Positions 18,547 through 29,319 of a stretch of 64,000 nucleotides of DNA are shown here, piece after piece. The notes beneath the pieces were generated by a model that had not been told where the DNA came from, did no database searches, and was given only the letters and a program-made list of their open reading frames with translations. Both the position numbers and the translations under genes were made by a program. The DNA comes from an uncultured Thiothrix sp. (GTDB taxonomy: Bacteria > Pseudomonadota > Gammaproteobacteria > Poriferisulfidales > GCA-002705445): the NCBI GenBank assembly GCA_902595225.1, contig CACJPG010000001.1, forward strand, positions 253,977 through 317,976, written 5' to 3'. Position 1 is the stretch's first letter, and every line of letters begins with the position of its first letter.

Positions 18547-20430
18547 TTAAAGATTTTCAGAATATATTTTTATATTTGATTTATCTCGCATACTTTGAAT
18601 AACAGCATACAATAATGAATTTACTTGATCATTATTAAACATTGTATTAATTGATTTCTGACTCAAATCTGTTTCCCCAGAACCTATAGAATCTAAAAAT
18701 ATAAGCTCATAATTACCAGTCCCCGATTCAATGCTTGTTACATTGTTCTTTAAATTTAAAGAAAAGACTTTATCTAATATAGATGGAGGAATACTATCGT
18801 CATCTCTTTCTATTGAATTATAAGATGTAAACTTCTTATTAACCATCTTTTCAATTTCTGAGAGCGGTTTACCTTTTCTAACTTTTTCCTCAATATCTTT
18901 AATAGAATTTTTCATATTTTCTATTGATTTTTCAGTTTTCAGTAAGGATAAAATTTCGTTTTCAACTTCTTTATATTTTTTATATTCTTTTTTAGATTTT
19001 TCACTAACCCTAAACATTATAAGTTTATCCATAATCTCAATTGGCTCGCTGTTTAGATTATCATTTGATACAGAGGGTGAGCTTAAAACAGCCAAAACTT
19101 TTGGATCACTAAAAATCTTATGCTGACTCTTAATTTGGGGCAATGTTAGTAAACCTGTAGAGATTTTCTTGACAGATAAATATTGCTCAACTTTATCTAA
19201 AGAATTAGGATTTTCGAAAAGAATATTTGCCAAGTCTTCGTATAATACCTCATATTTCCTAGAAATCTGGATGTTTTTATAATCTTTCCTAAGATTATTT
19301 TTTATATCATCAAATTTTTTTATTTTTGAGTCTTTTATATCAATTAGTTTAAATATATAAAAACCTTGTTCAGTCTCTAAAATTTTACTAACATCACCAA
19401 TATTTGCGATACTAAAAATTGAATTTGATAATTCGCCACTAAGGTCTTTGCTCGTAATCCACCCAATATTTCCACCCTTATCTTTTGAAAGTTCATCATT
19501 TGAATATTCTTCTGCAAGATCAGAAAAATTTAAATTTGAAGTAAGTTTTTCACTTATTTCAACAATTTTGGCTTTATTTTCATCCTTAGAACTTTTTTTA
19601 TTAGATAAAAATATTTGACTTACATTTCTTTTCTCGGGAACAACATACTTATATTTATTTTCATTATAAAAATTTAATAAATCTTTATCTCCAATTTTTA
19701 TTGAATCTTTTAATTTATCTTTTTCAAAAATGATATAATTAATATTTATTTTTTCTGGCATTGCAAATATATTTTTGTACTTCACAAAAAAATCTTTTTT
19801 TTGGTCTTCAGAAAATACTTCTTTATCATTAATAAAATCGTTATAGCTTAAAGATAAGATTTTAAAATTTCTTGTTTGATATTTTAGTTGCTTTAATAAT
19901 TTAATATTTTGCGAAGGTATAAAAGATGATTGAACAATATTATTGTAAAACTGAAGTGTTTTAAGCTCAGATTTTCTTATTCTTTCATAGTCTGTTGTCT
20001 TTATGCCTTGTCTATCAAGTAATGCCTTATATATTTTCGAACTAAATTTGTTATTTGAGTGAAATATTTTATTATTTCTAATATCTTTTATTAAAGATTG
20101 TTCTGAGATCTGAAATTTGTTCTCGTTAACAAATTCTCTAACGATTACACTGTCAATTAATTCATCAAGAACAGTTCTTTTTATAATTTTTTTTTGAAGT
20201 TCTGCTTCGTCTTGATCTTTGGAGATGATGCTTTGCATCTCTCTTAGCCTATCTTGATATTCGCCATTTAACCTTTCAGCAGAGATTTTTGTATCATTAA
20301 CTTCTGCAACAATGATATTTCCACCTGTAAAATATTGGTCTATACCCCATAATGCGAATGGTATGCTTATTCCAATAACTATTACATAAGCTATCCATCC
20401 TGTTGCTCGATCTCTAATATTTTGTAACAA
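18547..20430 (-). CDS. ppiD: Periplasmic folding chaperone / peptidyl-prolyl isomerase PpiD
   Basis: N-terminal TM anchor MLQNIRDRATGWIAYVIVIGISIPFALWGIDQYF, SurA_N-like region, one parvulin domain (SDLAEEYSNDELSKDKGGNIGWI); next to hupB-lon. Confidence 0.92.
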   Translation of the reverse strand: MLQNIRDRATGWIAYVIVIGISIPFALWGIDQYFTGGNIIVAEVNDTKISAERLNGEYQDRLREMQSIISKDQDEAELQKKIIKRTVLDELIDSVIVREFVNENKFQISEQSLIKDIRNNKIFHSNNKFSSKIYKALLDRQGIKTTDYERIRKSELKTLQFYNNIVQSSFIPSQNIKLLKQLKYQTRNFKILSLSYNDFINDKEVFSEDQKKDFFVKYKNIFAMPEKININYIIFEKDKLKDSIKIGDKDLLNFYNENKYKYVVPEKRNVSQIFLSNKKSSKDENKAKIVEISEKLTSNLNFSDLAEEYSNDELSKDKGGNIGWITSKDLSGELSNSIFSIANIGDVSKILETEQGFYIFKLIDIKDSKIKKFDDIKNNLRKDYKNIQISRKYEVLYEDLANILFENPNSLDKVEQYLSVKKISTGLLTLPQIKSQHKIFSDPKVLAVLSSPSVSNDNLNSEPIEIMDKLIMFRVSEKSKKEYKKYKEVENEILSLLKTEKSIENMKNSIKDIEEKVRKGKPLSEIEKMVNKKFTSYNSIERDDDSIPPSILDKVFSLNLKNNVTSIESGTGNYELIFLDSIGSGETDLSQKSINTMFNNDQVNSLLYAVIQSMRDKSNIKIYSENL

Positions 20431-20453
20431 TTTTTTTTCCTTTCAAATTTACA

Positions 20454-20531
20454 TGGCGGAGTGGACGGGACTCGAACCCGCGACCCCCTGCGTGACAGGC
20501 AGGTATTCTAACCAAACTGAACTACCACTCC
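20454..20531 (-). tRNA. tRNA-Asp(GTC)
   Basis: Cloverleaf read by eye on minus strand: ggagtggtagttcagtttggtt...cctgcctGTCacgcagg...gcgggttcgagtcccgtccactccgCCA. Confidence 0.95.
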
Positions 20532-20544
20532 TTAACACTTTACT

Positions 20545-20620
20545 TGGTGGGTGCTGAGGGATTCGAACCCCCGACATCCGCCTTGTAAGGGCGACGCTCT
20601 ACCAACTGAGCTAAGCACCC
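20545..20620 (-). tRNA. tRNA-Val(TAC)
   Basis: gggtgcttagctcagttggtagagcgtcgcccttTACaaggcggatgtcgggggttcgaatccctcagcacccaCCA on minus strand. Confidence 0.95.
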
Positions 20621-20638
20621 TGAAAGTCAAGGGCGGAC

Positions 20639-20911
20639 TTAGTTTAGAGCATCCTTTAAAGCTTTACCAGCTTTGAATCCAGGTGTATTTGAAGCTTTGA
20701 TTTGAATTGATTCCCCTGTCTGAGGATTTCTACCCATTCTAGCGTTTCTATGTCTTACTTCAAATGTTCCGAAACCAGGAATTGTAACTTTTTCACCTGA
20801 TTTTAATGCTGATGTAATTGCATCTAACACAGCTTCAAGAGCTCTTCCAGCTTCTGCTTTTTTTACATCTGTAGAACTTGCAATTGCGTCTATTAAGTCT
20901 GATTTATTCAT
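20639..20911 (-). CDS. hupB: DNA-binding protein HU
   Basis: MNKSDLIDAIASSTDVKKAEAGRALEAVLDAITSALKSGEKVTIPGFGTFEVRHRNARMGRNPQTGESIQIKASNTPGFKAGKALKDALN. Confidence 0.97.
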   Translation of the reverse strand: MNKSDLIDAIASSTDVKKAEAGRALEAVLDAITSALKSGEKVTIPGFGTFEVRHRNARMGRNPQTGESIQIKASNTPGFKAGKALKDALN

Positions 20912-20983
20912 TATTATTATCCTCTAAATTTAAGTGAATTGTGAAATTGTTTATCCGTAATTATTTGCTTGCTAACCCTGTCA

Positions 20984-21013
20984 TTTATACATTAAGGGGA
21001 ATTTCTCTGTCAA
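20984..21013 (-). promoter_or_regulatory. Putative sigma70 promoter for hupB
   Basis: Minus strand TTGACA (21008-21013) - 18 bp - TATAAA (20984-20989), upstream of the hupB start codon. Confidence 0.5.
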
Positions 21014-21106
21014 CAAAGAAATAATATTAAATATTTAGCGATAAAGATTATAATATAATGTTTAACTAATTTACAAAATAAACTATTGTTTTTATTGTAT
21101 TATTTA

Positions 21107-23500
21107 TTAATGTGTTAAAACATCTTTGCTTTCAGTTTTTCCACTAATTTTATTTTGAGGTAATTGAAGGCCTGGAACTGGGTTTTCAAGAGCTAATGAA
21201 AGAACCTCCTCGACCCACTCAACTTTTTTTATCTCTAAATTATTTTTAATATTGTCTGGTATCTCTGAAAGGTCTTTTTCATTTTCCACAGGAATGATAA
21301 CGGTTTTAATACCACCCCTTAATGCCGCAAGCATCTTTTCCTTCAATCCACCTATTGGTAAAACTTGGCCATGAAGATTTATTTCACCTGTCATAGCAAC
21401 AGATGATTTAACCGGGTTATCTGTCAATGCTGAAACCAATGAAGTTACAATTCCAACGCCAGCACTTGGTCCATCTTTAGGTGTAGCTCCCTCTGGAAAG
21501 TGAACGTGAATATCCTTTGTTTCATGAAAATCTTTTTCAATATTCATATTTAATGCTCTTTTTCTAACAATTGTCATAGCTGCACGAATTGATTCTTGCA
21601 TGACATCGCCTAATGATCCAGTTAATATATATTTTCCTTTACCTGGTATTACAGCAGTTTCAACGCTAAGCAATTCACCACCAACTTCTGTCCATGCTAA
21701 GCCATTAACCAAACCAACTACATTCTCTTTTTCAGCCTCGCCGTGTTTGAATCTCTTAACTCCTAAAAATTCTGTTAAACTTTTAGCGTCAATCTTGATA
21801 TTCTTTAACTTTTTATTAAGTAAAAGTTTTTTCACTACTTTTCTACAAATTTTAGAAAGCTCTCTCTCTAAATTTCTTACACCTGCTTCTCTTGTGTAGG
21901 ATCTAATTATTTCAAGAAAAATGTTTTTGTTAAATTTAATATCTTTATCGGTTAATCCATTGTTTTTTAGTTGCTTTGGCATAAGATATCGATCTGCAAT
22001 GCTTTCTTTTTCGTTTTCGGTATAACCAGGAATCCTTATTACCTCCATCCTATCTAAGAGTGGACCAGGGATATTCATTGAATTTGAAGTTGCTACAAAC
22101 ATTACGTCTGACAAATCAAAATCAACCTCTAAGTAATGATCAGAAAATGTATCATTCTGTTCTGAGTCAAGTACTTCCAATAAAGCAGATGATGGGTCGC
22201 CCCTAAAATCCATAGCCATCTTGTCGATCTCATCTAATAAAAATAAAGGATTTTTAACTCCAACTTTTGAAAGATTCTGCATAATTTTGCCAGGCAACGA
22301 ACCGATGTAAGTTCTTCTGTGACCTCTTATTTCGGCTTCGTCTCTAACTCCGCCGAGTGACATTCTTGTAAATTTTCGGCCTGTTGCTTTAGCAATAGAT
22401 TTACCTAAACTTGTTTTACCTACGCCGGGAGGCCCTACTAGACATAATATAGGCCCTTTAAGCTTACTAACCCGCTGTTGAACTGCAAGGTATTCTAAAA
22501 TTCTTTCTTTAACTTTTTCTAGACCATGGTGGTCGTCTTCTAAAACTTTCTCAGCAGCAACCAAGTCTTTTGTTACCTTGGTCTTCTTTTTCCAAGGCAC
22601 ATTAACTAGAACATCAATATAGTTTCTCAAAACTGATGCTTCAGCTGACATTGGAGACATCATTTTTAATTTATTGACATCACTTTTAACTTTCTGCATT
22701 ACTTCTTTTGGCATGCCAGATTTTTTTATTTTTTGCTCAACTTCTTCTATTTCATTTGGAACATCATCCATGTCACCGAGTTCTTTTTGAATTGCTTTCA
22801 TCTGTTCATTCAAATAGTATTCTCGCTGACTTTTTTCCATCTGATTTTTAACTCTTCCTCTAATCTTTTTCTCAACTTGAAGAATATCTAACTCATTTTC
22901 AATTATGCTAATAATGTGTTCTATACGATCTTTCACATCGTGTATTTCAAGAATTGCCTGCTTTTCTTCCATTTTTAAGACCATGTGGGCAGCAATTGTG
23001 TCAGCTAGCCTTGCAGGATCATCAATTCCAGAAATTGAAGTCATAACTTCAGGTGCAATTTTTTTATTAAGCTTTACATACTGATCAAAAGAATCTATTA
23101 CAGATCGGCTTAAGATTTCGACTTCTCTATCGTCAACCACAGGTTCCTCAATGATATTTACCTGCGCTTCAAAATATGTGTCACCATATATTTCTCCTTG
23201 AATTTCAGCCCTATCTGAACCTTCAACAAGTACTTTTATAGTTCCATCAGGTAATTTTAATAGCTGAAGCACCGTAGCAAGTGTTCCATACCTATAAATA
23301 TCTTTATCTTGAGGATCATCTAGATCAGCAGTTTTCTGAGCAACCAACATTATTTGCTTATTGTCATCCATGGCTACTTCAAGAGATTTTATAGATTTAT
23401 CTCGCCCAACAAAAAGCGGTATAACCATATTTGGAAATACTATAACATCTCTTAGGGGTAAAACTGGGAAAACCAAATTTTCTGAGCTTTCTTTTTGCAT
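21107..23500 (-). CDS. lon: ATP-dependent protease Lon
   Basis: FPVLPLRDVIVFPNMVIPLFVGR; LVGPPGVGKTSLGKSIA; HVHFPEGATPKDGPSAGVGI catalytic Ser region; likely start MQKESSENL at 23500. Confidence 0.97.
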   Translation of the reverse strand: MQKESSENLVFPVLPLRDVIVFPNMVIPLFVGRDKSIKSLEVAMDDNKQIMLVAQKTADLDDPQDKDIYRYGTLATVLQLLKLPDGTIKVLVEGSDRAEIQGEIYGDTYFEAQVNIIEEPVVDDREVEILSRSVIDSFDQYVKLNKKIAPEVMTSISGIDDPARLADTIAAHMVLKMEEKQAILEIHDVKDRIEHIISIIENELDILQVEKKIRGRVKNQMEKSQREYYLNEQMKAIQKELGDMDDVPNEIEEVEQKIKKSGMPKEVMQKVKSDVNKLKMMSPMSAEASVLRNYIDVLVNVPWKKKTKVTKDLVAAEKVLEDDHHGLEKVKERILEYLAVQQRVSKLKGPILCLVGPPGVGKTSLGKSIAKATGRKFTRMSLGGVRDEAEIRGHRRTYIGSLPGKIMQNLSKVGVKNPLFLLDEIDKMAMDFRGDPSSALLEVLDSEQNDTFSDHYLEVDFDLSDVMFVATSNSMNIPGPLLDRMEVIRIPGYTENEKESIADRYLMPKQLKNNGLTDKDIKFNKNIFLEIIRSYTREAGVRNLERELSKICRKVVKKLLLNKKLKNIKIDAKSLTEFLGVKRFKHGEAEKENVVGLVNGLAWTEVGGELLSVETAVIPGKGKYILTGSLGDVMQESIRAAMTIVRKRALNMNIEKDFHETKDIHVHFPEGATPKDGPSAGVGIVTSLVSALTDNPVKSSVAMTGEINLHGQVLPIGGLKEKMLAALRGGIKTVIIPVENEKDLSEIPDNIKNNLEIKKVEWVEEVLSLALENPVPGLQLPQNKISGKTESKDVLTH

Positions 23501-23586
23501 AAATACACCAATAATCTTCAATATTAAAAATTTCTAATATTTATATTATGTGGGTATATTTCAATATTTCAAGGTACTTTTAATCT

Positions 23587-24849
23587 TTAACCGCTTTTTT
23601 CAGCAGAATTTTGGTCATAAATCAAAATAGGCTGTGTTTCACCTTCAATTACTGCCTCGTCTACTACTACTTTTGAGACTTCTGGGGTAGAAGGAAGATT
23701 ATACATAGTATCTAAAAGAACATTTTCAAGAATTGTTCTTAACCCTCTAGCACCAGTTTTTCTTTCTTTTGCTTTTTTGGCTATAGCCATTAAAGCATTG
23801 TCACGAAACTCTATTTCAGTATTTTCCATTTTAAATAGTTTACTATATTGCTTTGTAATGGCGTTTTTTGGCTCAAGAAGAATTTTTATCAATGCATTCT
23901 CATCGAGTTCGTCTAAAGTTGCAATCATTGGAAGTCTTCCTACAAATTCTGGAATTAGACCATAAGATATTAGGTCTTCAGGCTCAACATCGTGTAAAAC
24001 TTTTAAAGACTCTTTGTCATTTTTTTCGTGAACCTCAGCAGAAAATCCTATACCACTTTTCTCAGTTCTATCTTTGATAACTTTATCAAGACCAGCAAAT
24101 GCTCCACCTACGATAAATAAAATATTTTTCGTATCAACTTGAACAAATTCCTGTTGAGGATGCTTCCTACCACCTTGCGGAGGGACAGATGCAGTTGTTC
24201 CCTCAATAAGTTTTAATAAGGCTTGCTGAACCCCTTCACCAGATACATCTCTAGTTATAGATGGGTTATCCGCTTTTCTTGAAATTTTATCAATTTCATC
24301 AATATAAACTATTCCATTTTGAGCTTTTTCAACATCGTAGTCACACTTTTGAAGAAGTTTTTGAATTATGTTTTCAACATCTTCACCTACATAACCAGCT
24401 TCTGTTAGTGTTGTAGCATCAGCTATTGTAAAAGGAACATTTAAAAGTTTTGCTAAGGTTTCTGCTAGTAATGTTTTGCCGCATCCTGTTGGACCAATTA
24501 ACAAGATGTTACTTTTAGAAAGTTCAACCCCATCATCTCTTGAAAACTGTGATTCAAGCCTTTTGTAATGATTATAAACTGCTACTGATAAAACTTTCTT
24601 AGCTCTTGACTGATCAATAACGTATTCATCTAGTGAAGCATTAATTTCATGAGGGTTTGGTAATTTTTTATTATCGCCAGACTCTTGATCCAGAAGTTCT
24701 TCTCTTATAATGTCGTTGCAAAGTTCGACGCACTCGTCACAGACAAATACAGATGGACCTGCAATTAATTTCTTTACGTCTTGTTGGCTTTTTCCACAGA
24801 ATGAACAATATAATAATTTGTTATCAACTGTCTTATCATCGTCACTCAT
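23587..24849 (-). CDS. clpX: ATP-dependent Clp protease ATP-binding subunit ClpX
   Basis: [30 protein letters not shown] zinc finger; [36 protein letters not shown]. Confidence 0.97.
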   Translation of the reverse strand: MSDDDKTVDNKLLYCSFCGKSQQDVKKLIAGPSVFVCDECVELCNDIIREELLDQESGDNKKLPNPHEINASLDEYVIDQSRAKKVLSVAVYNHYKRLESQFSRDDGVELSKSNILLIGPTGCGKTLLAETLAKLLNVPFTIADATTLTEAGYVGEDVENIIQKLLQKCDYDVEKAQNGIVYIDEIDKISRKADNPSITRDVSGEGVQQALLKLIEGTTASVPPQGGRKHPQQEFVQVDTKNILFIVGGAFAGLDKVIKDRTEKSGIGFSAEVHEKNDKESLKVLHDVEPEDLISYGLIPEFVGRLPMIATLDELDENALIKILLEPKNAITKQYSKLFKMENTEIEFRDNALMAIAKKAKERKTGARGLRTILENVLLDTMYNLPSTPEVSKVVVDEAVIEGETQPILIYDQNSAEKSG

Positions 24850-24878
24850 TAATTTTATCCTTAATCAACTTTTGTGGT

Positions 24879-25502
24879 TTATTTAATATCTTTTCTAGAT
24901 TCAAGAACACCGTCAACTATACCATAATCTTGTGCTTCTTTTGCATTCATAAAATTATCCCTATCAGTGTCCTTTGATATTTTATTAATATCATTTCCTG
25001 TGTGTTTAGACAAGATAGAATTTAAGTTTTCCCTAACTTTTTGAATTTCTTTAGCGTGGATTTGAATATCTGTAGATTGCCCCTGAAATCCACCAAGAGG
25101 TTGATGTATCATTACTCTTGAGTTCGCTAAAGCAAATCTTTTCTTGTTTGCCCCACCAGCTAATAGTACAGCACCCATACTGGCAGCCTGACCTATACAT
25201 AATGTGCTCACGTCAGGTTTGCAAAATTGCATAGTGTCGTATATAGCCATCCCTGATGTTACTGACCCACCTGGAGAATTAATATATATAGATATGTCTT
25301 TTTTAGGATCTTCTGATTCTAAAAAAAGTAATTGTGCGATAATAACATTTGCCATGTAGTCCTCAATTGGGCCCACGACAAAAATAATTCTTTCTTTAAG
25401 GAGTCTTGAATATATATCATAGGCTCTTTCGCCCCTTGAAGTTTGCTCAACGACCATTGGAACGAGATTAAGATTATCAATTTGGTTTTTAAAATTTTTC
25501 AT
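24879..25502 (-). CDS. clpP: ATP-dependent Clp protease proteolytic subunit ClpP
   Basis: [54 protein letters not shown]. Confidence 0.97.
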   Translation of the reverse strand: MKNFKNQIDNLNLVPMVVEQTSRGERAYDIYSRLLKERIIFVVGPIEDYMANVIIAQLLFLESEDPKKDISIYINSPGGSVTSGMAIYDTMQFCKPDVSTLCIGQAASMGAVLLAGGANKKRFALANSRVMIHQPLGGFQGQSTDIQIHAKEIQKVRENLNSILSKHTGNDINKISKDTDRDNFMNAKEAQDYGIVDGVLESRKDIK

Positions 25503-25537
25503 TATGAGCTATATACTAACAAATATTTTGATTTAGT

Positions 25538-26827
25538 CTATCGAAGTTCCATTAATTTATCGAATGAATAGTTTTTTTCTGATACTTCTGCTTTTTCGAT
25601 AACCCATTTTACTGCAAAATTTTCAAGTATTACAGATTCCATATTTTTCTTAGCATCTTCATTATTCATATAATAATTTTCAATTTCTGATCTATTATTG
25701 TTCCCTCTTGAAACAGTATCAATCCAATCACTAATATTTTTCTGAGTGATTTCAAACTTTTCATTATTTATAATTTCCCTCAGAAGTAAGCCTGCCTTCA
25801 CCCTTTCTGTAGCTTCTTTCATATATAATTTTTCCATATCTTTTTCGCTAATCTTAATATCACCATTTGGATTATTTTCTTTATCAATTCTAGAAATTTC
25901 TTCGCTTACAAGAGTTTTTGGCACCTCAAGTTTCTGAGACTTACTTAACTCTTTAATAACGTTTTTTTTCATATAAGAATCAATAAGTGTAATTGCGTCC
26001 TTCTCCATTCCCTCTTTTATTTTAGAATGCAAGGTTTCAATCTTTCCATCTTCTATTCCAAGTTTTTTTACAAACTCTTCATTTATTTCAGAAACCTTTG
26101 GCTCTAATACTTCTTTAACAACAATATCAAAGTTTACTGGTTTTGAGGCAAGCTTACTGTCTTGATAGTCTTTAGGAAAAGTTATATCAAGTTTTTTTTC
26201 TTCGCCAGCTTTCAAACCAATAAGGCCCTCTTCGAAACCAGGAATAAGCTGTTTGCTTCCAATCTCTATTAAAAAATCTTCTGCTTTATTATTATCAAAT
26301 TCTTCACCATTTATTGTTCCTGAAAAATCTGCCTTAACTCGATCTCCGTTCTTTGATTTTCTTTCTACTAAGTTCCATTCTTTATACTGATCTGCAATCT
26401 TTTCTACAGCTTTTTCTAAATCGATATTTTTCACTTTTAATTTTGGTTTTTCTAATTTAATTTTTTCTATATTTACAATTTTTACTTCTGGCATAACCTC
26501 AATAAGTGCTTTAAAAAAAAGTTTCTCTTTATTTTTATTTTCGTCAATTGATATTTTAGGCGGAGCAACTGGATTTAGTTTTTCATCTATAATTACTTGA
26601 ATATAATTTTGTTCTATATGTTCGCTTAATGATTCGTTATAACATTGTTGATAATATTTACTTTTAACAACATTCATTGGCACCTTTCCTTTCCGAAAAC
26701 CTTTTAAATCAAGGTTTTTAGACAGCTCTTTAAGCTTTGACTCAATCGTTGGCTCCATGTCCTTTAAGCTAAAACTTATTGAGAGCTCTTTCTCAAGCCC
26801 CTTTAAATTTTTAACTTTTGATGTCAT
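25538..26827 (-). CDS. tig: Trigger factor
   Basis: LKGFRKGKVPMNVVKSKY signature, central PPIase domain (GDRVKADFSGTINGEEFDNNKAEDFLIEIGSKQLIPGFEEGLIG), upstream of clpP. Confidence 0.95.
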   Translation of the reverse strand: MTSKVKNLKGLEKELSISFSLKDMEPTIESKLKELSKNLDLKGFRKGKVPMNVVKSKYYQQCYNESLSEHIEQNYIQVIIDEKLNPVAPPKISIDENKNKEKLFFKALIEVMPEVKIVNIEKIKLEKPKLKVKNIDLEKAVEKIADQYKEWNLVERKSKNGDRVKADFSGTINGEEFDNNKAEDFLIEIGSKQLIPGFEEGLIGLKAGEEKKLDITFPKDYQDSKLASKPVNFDIVVKEVLEPKVSEINEEFVKKLGIEDGKIETLHSKIKEGMEKDAITLIDSYMKKNVIKELSKSQKLEVPKTLVSEEISRIDKENNPNGDIKISEKDMEKLYMKEATERVKAGLLLREIINNEKFEITQKNISDWIDTVSRGNNNRSEIENYYMNNEDAKKNMESVILENFAVKWVIEKAEVSEKNYSFDKLMELR

Positions 26828-26852
26828 ATTTTCTCCTATTAATAATAAAAAT

Positions 26853-26937
26853 TGGTGGGCTAGGAGAGACTCGAACTCTCACGGGTTACCCCACTGGTAC
26901 CTAAAACCAGCGCGTATACCAATTCCGCCACTAGCCC
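26853..26937 (-). tRNA. tRNA-Leu(TAG)
   Basis: Class II tRNA on minus strand: gggctagtggcggaattggtatacgcgctggttTAGgtaccagtggggtaacccgtgagagttcgagtctctcctagcccaCCA. Confidence 0.95.
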
Positions 26938-27001
26938 TGAAAATTTATTGCAAATGCATTAAAGTACAATTATAACAGCTCCTGTTGTATTATAATAAAT
27001 C

Positions 27002-27877
27002 ATGAAAAATGTATTCTTCTTTACGATATATATTGTATTTCTTGCAGTATTATCATCATTAATTTTTTCCATATTGTACATGCAATTTGAAGAACAACCA
27101 ATGCTTGCTTTAAATAAAGCAATAAAATATGGAACAATTTTACTTGCAATACTTTTTATAATTCCCGCAATGAAATATAAAAAAATTTACGCAAAAGAAA
27201 AACTAGGATTTTTATGCCCCAAGAAAGTTTTTTTAAAAAATGTTTTTAAAGGTTTTTTAGTGAGTATAGTGCTTTCTTTACCACTCTTATTTTTTATGAA
27301 TTTCCTTGAAATCAGAAATTTTAATTTTATTCAAATAACTATAGACTCATATTTTTTTATATCTTTACTTATTATAATTTTTTTAAGCTTTCTTATTTCT
27401 TTTATTGAAGAATCATTCTTCAGAGGTATTCTGATACAAAAAAATAGATTTTTAATGAATAATATTTTTATTTTATTTTCTAGCTCTATTGTTTATTCAA
27501 TTTTTCATTTTTTAAAATTACCTTTAATTTTAGATGAAAATATATATTGGTATACGGGAATCTTAGAAGTACTAAATTTATTCAGTAATTTATTTACTTC
27601 GATATCATACGATGCTGCATTAACATTATTCGTTTTTGGTATACTTCTTGGTATCATAAGGCAATGTTTTAATACAGTTTCTTATGGGATAGGAATACAT
27701 GCAGGTTTTGTTTTTGTAATAAAAAATATAAGACAAAATACTTCTGTAAATTTTGATTCAAATTATAATTATCTATTAAGTCCTTATGATCACTTCACTG
27801 GTCATTTATCAACTATTTGGATTTGTATCTTAATTCTAATTTATCTATTTTTACTGTACAAAAAAAATTATAATTAA
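27002..27877 (+). CDS. CPBP/CAAX-family intramembrane glutamic endopeptidase
   Basis: Multi-TM; FIEESFFRGIL (EExxxR), SIVYSIFHFLK and IGIHAGFVF motifs of the ABI/CPBP family. Confidence 0.85.
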   Translation: MKNVFFFTIYIVFLAVLSSLIFSILYMQFEEQPMLALNKAIKYGTILLAILFIIPAMKYKKIYAKEKLGFLCPKKVFLKNVFKGFLVSIVLSLPLLFFMNFLEIRNFNFIQITIDSYFFISLLIIIFLSFLISFIEESFFRGILIQKNRFLMNNIFILFSSSIVYSIFHFLKLPLILDENIYWYTGILEVLNLFSNLFTSISYDAALTLFVFGILLGIIRQCFNTVSYGIGIHAGFVFVIKNIRQNTSVNFDSNYNYLLSPYDHFTGHLSTIWICILILIYLFLLYKKNYN

Positions 27878-27888
27878 AGCTGTTCTGG

Positions 27889-29319
27889 TTACATCATTGA
27901 TGAAAATCCAACATTGCATTTAAAATCTGGCTCCATTTGCGGGCCATCTACATCTTGGTAAATTGGTGTTCCGCATTGTATTCCGATTCGGGACATAGAT
28001 TTTGGCATTTTATAATTTAAACCAATGTTAGAGGATACTCTAAGATGCGAATGAAAAAATTCATTCCATGTTGGAGTCATAGTATTTCTATTCGCTGATC
28101 TGCCCTTAACGTTATCTTGATGCTCAATATCCATACCAATTGATAGGCTTAAATTACTTGATAGAGGTTTTGACATCCACCCCGATATCTCTCTTCTATC
28201 TCCGTATTTCCAGCCTTCACTATTATAATCGAATCTCTTAACAGCGTTGATTTGAAATCCGTATGACCATTCTTCTAAAATTTTTTGATAGTTATATCCA
28301 AGTATTAAGTCATACGTTCCAGAACCAATTTGCATCGGATATGGTAATGTTTTCAAAACACCGCTCATATTGTGATCTTTTTCGTTGAACTCCCCAGTAG
28401 GAATAGATATACCAACTTTTAAATTTTCTCTTGCAGAAAGCTTATACAATCCAGATATTGATAAATCACCAAATCCCCTACTAGCCGTGGTATGTAACTT
28501 TCCAGCCATCATGCCAGTTAACTTTTTCATTTCCATTTCTTTCTCAACATATGGAAGCATTGCCATTAAAGTAAATTTATTATCTATCGCGTACATAGCA
28601 CTAAACATATGCATATCCATGGTCATATCGATTGGGGTCATTGAAAAACCAAGGCCTTGAATGAAACTTTCTGATACTGAGCTTGTACTATCTCTGCAAC
28701 AATCCATATCCATAGTTCCAAACTTATAGGTTAGCATTAGTTTTTTTGACATCATGCTTTTTCCACCTTTGACGCCAACTGGAAAAACAAAATCTGGGCG
28801 CTTCATATTCTTCATCATGCTACCCATTTTCATATCACCCATATCCATGTCACTACATTGACTATCATTACCCATGTCCATCTTTGACATTTTCATTTGA
28901 TCCATTTTTTTTACGACAAATTGCGCATCCATGCTTTCTCCATTTGCAAATGACAGTGTTATTTCTATACTTTGATTTTCTGAAATTTTGTCAATAGGCT
29001 GCATTAACATTAAGTGATATCCCATTGGTTTAAATTCTAATTTGCTATTTGGGGGAATTGAAACTGAGTTCATTTTTATCATTTTCATCACATCTCCATC
29101 TTTCAAAGATTGATGAATTTCAATATGTTTAAAAAAATTACTTTTTGCTCCAACTAAAACTATCTCTTTATTATCTTTGTTAGCGAAAATGAAATATCCT
29201 GCTGTCATTTTTGCGCTAGCAGGCATTAATCTAATTGTTGCATTATCAATATCTATGCTTGATGCAAGTAAATTTGTTGACAAAAAAAACAATGTCACAA
29301 ATTTTATGAAAAATCTCAT
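27889..29319 (-). CDS. PCu(A)C copper chaperone domain fused via Met-rich linker to predicted outer-membrane beta-barrel (transporter / Phenol_MetA_deg-like)
   Basis: Signal peptide; EIHQSLKDGDVMKMIKMNSVSIPPNSKLEFKPMGYHLMLM (PCuAC motif); MDQMKMSKMDMGNDSQCSDMDMGDMKMGSMMKNM; then SRGFGDLSISGLYKLSARENLKVGISIPTGEF barrel-like repeats. Confidence 0.75.
   Translation of the reverse strand: MRFFIKFVTLFFLSTNLLASSIDIDNATIRLMPASAKMTAGYFIFANKDNKEIVLVGAKSNFFKHIEIHQSLKDGDVMKMIKMNSVSIPPNSKLEFKPMGYHLMLMQPIDKISENQSIEITLSFANGESMDAQFVVKKMDQMKMSKMDMGNDSQCSDMDMGDMKMGSMMKNMKRPDFVFPVGVKGGKSMMSKKLMLTYKFGTMDMDCCRDSTSSVSESFIQGLGFSMTPIDMTMDMHMFSAMYAIDNKFTLMAMLPYVEKEMEMKKLTGMMAGKLHTTASRGFGDLSISGLYKLSARENLKVGISIPTGEFNEKDHNMSGVLKTLPYPMQIGSGTYDLILGYNYQKILEEWSYGFQINAVKRFDYNSEGWKYGDRREISGWMSKPLSSNLSLSIGMDIEHQDNVKGRSANRNTMTPTWNEFFHSHLRVSSNIGLNYKMPKSMSRIGIQCGTPIYQDVDGPQMEPDFKCNVGFSSMM

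Noticed and set aside
26757-26975. 72-aa plus ORF with WWARRDSNSHGLPHWYLKPARIPIPPLA
   Set aside because: Antisense of tRNA-Leu; same artefact.
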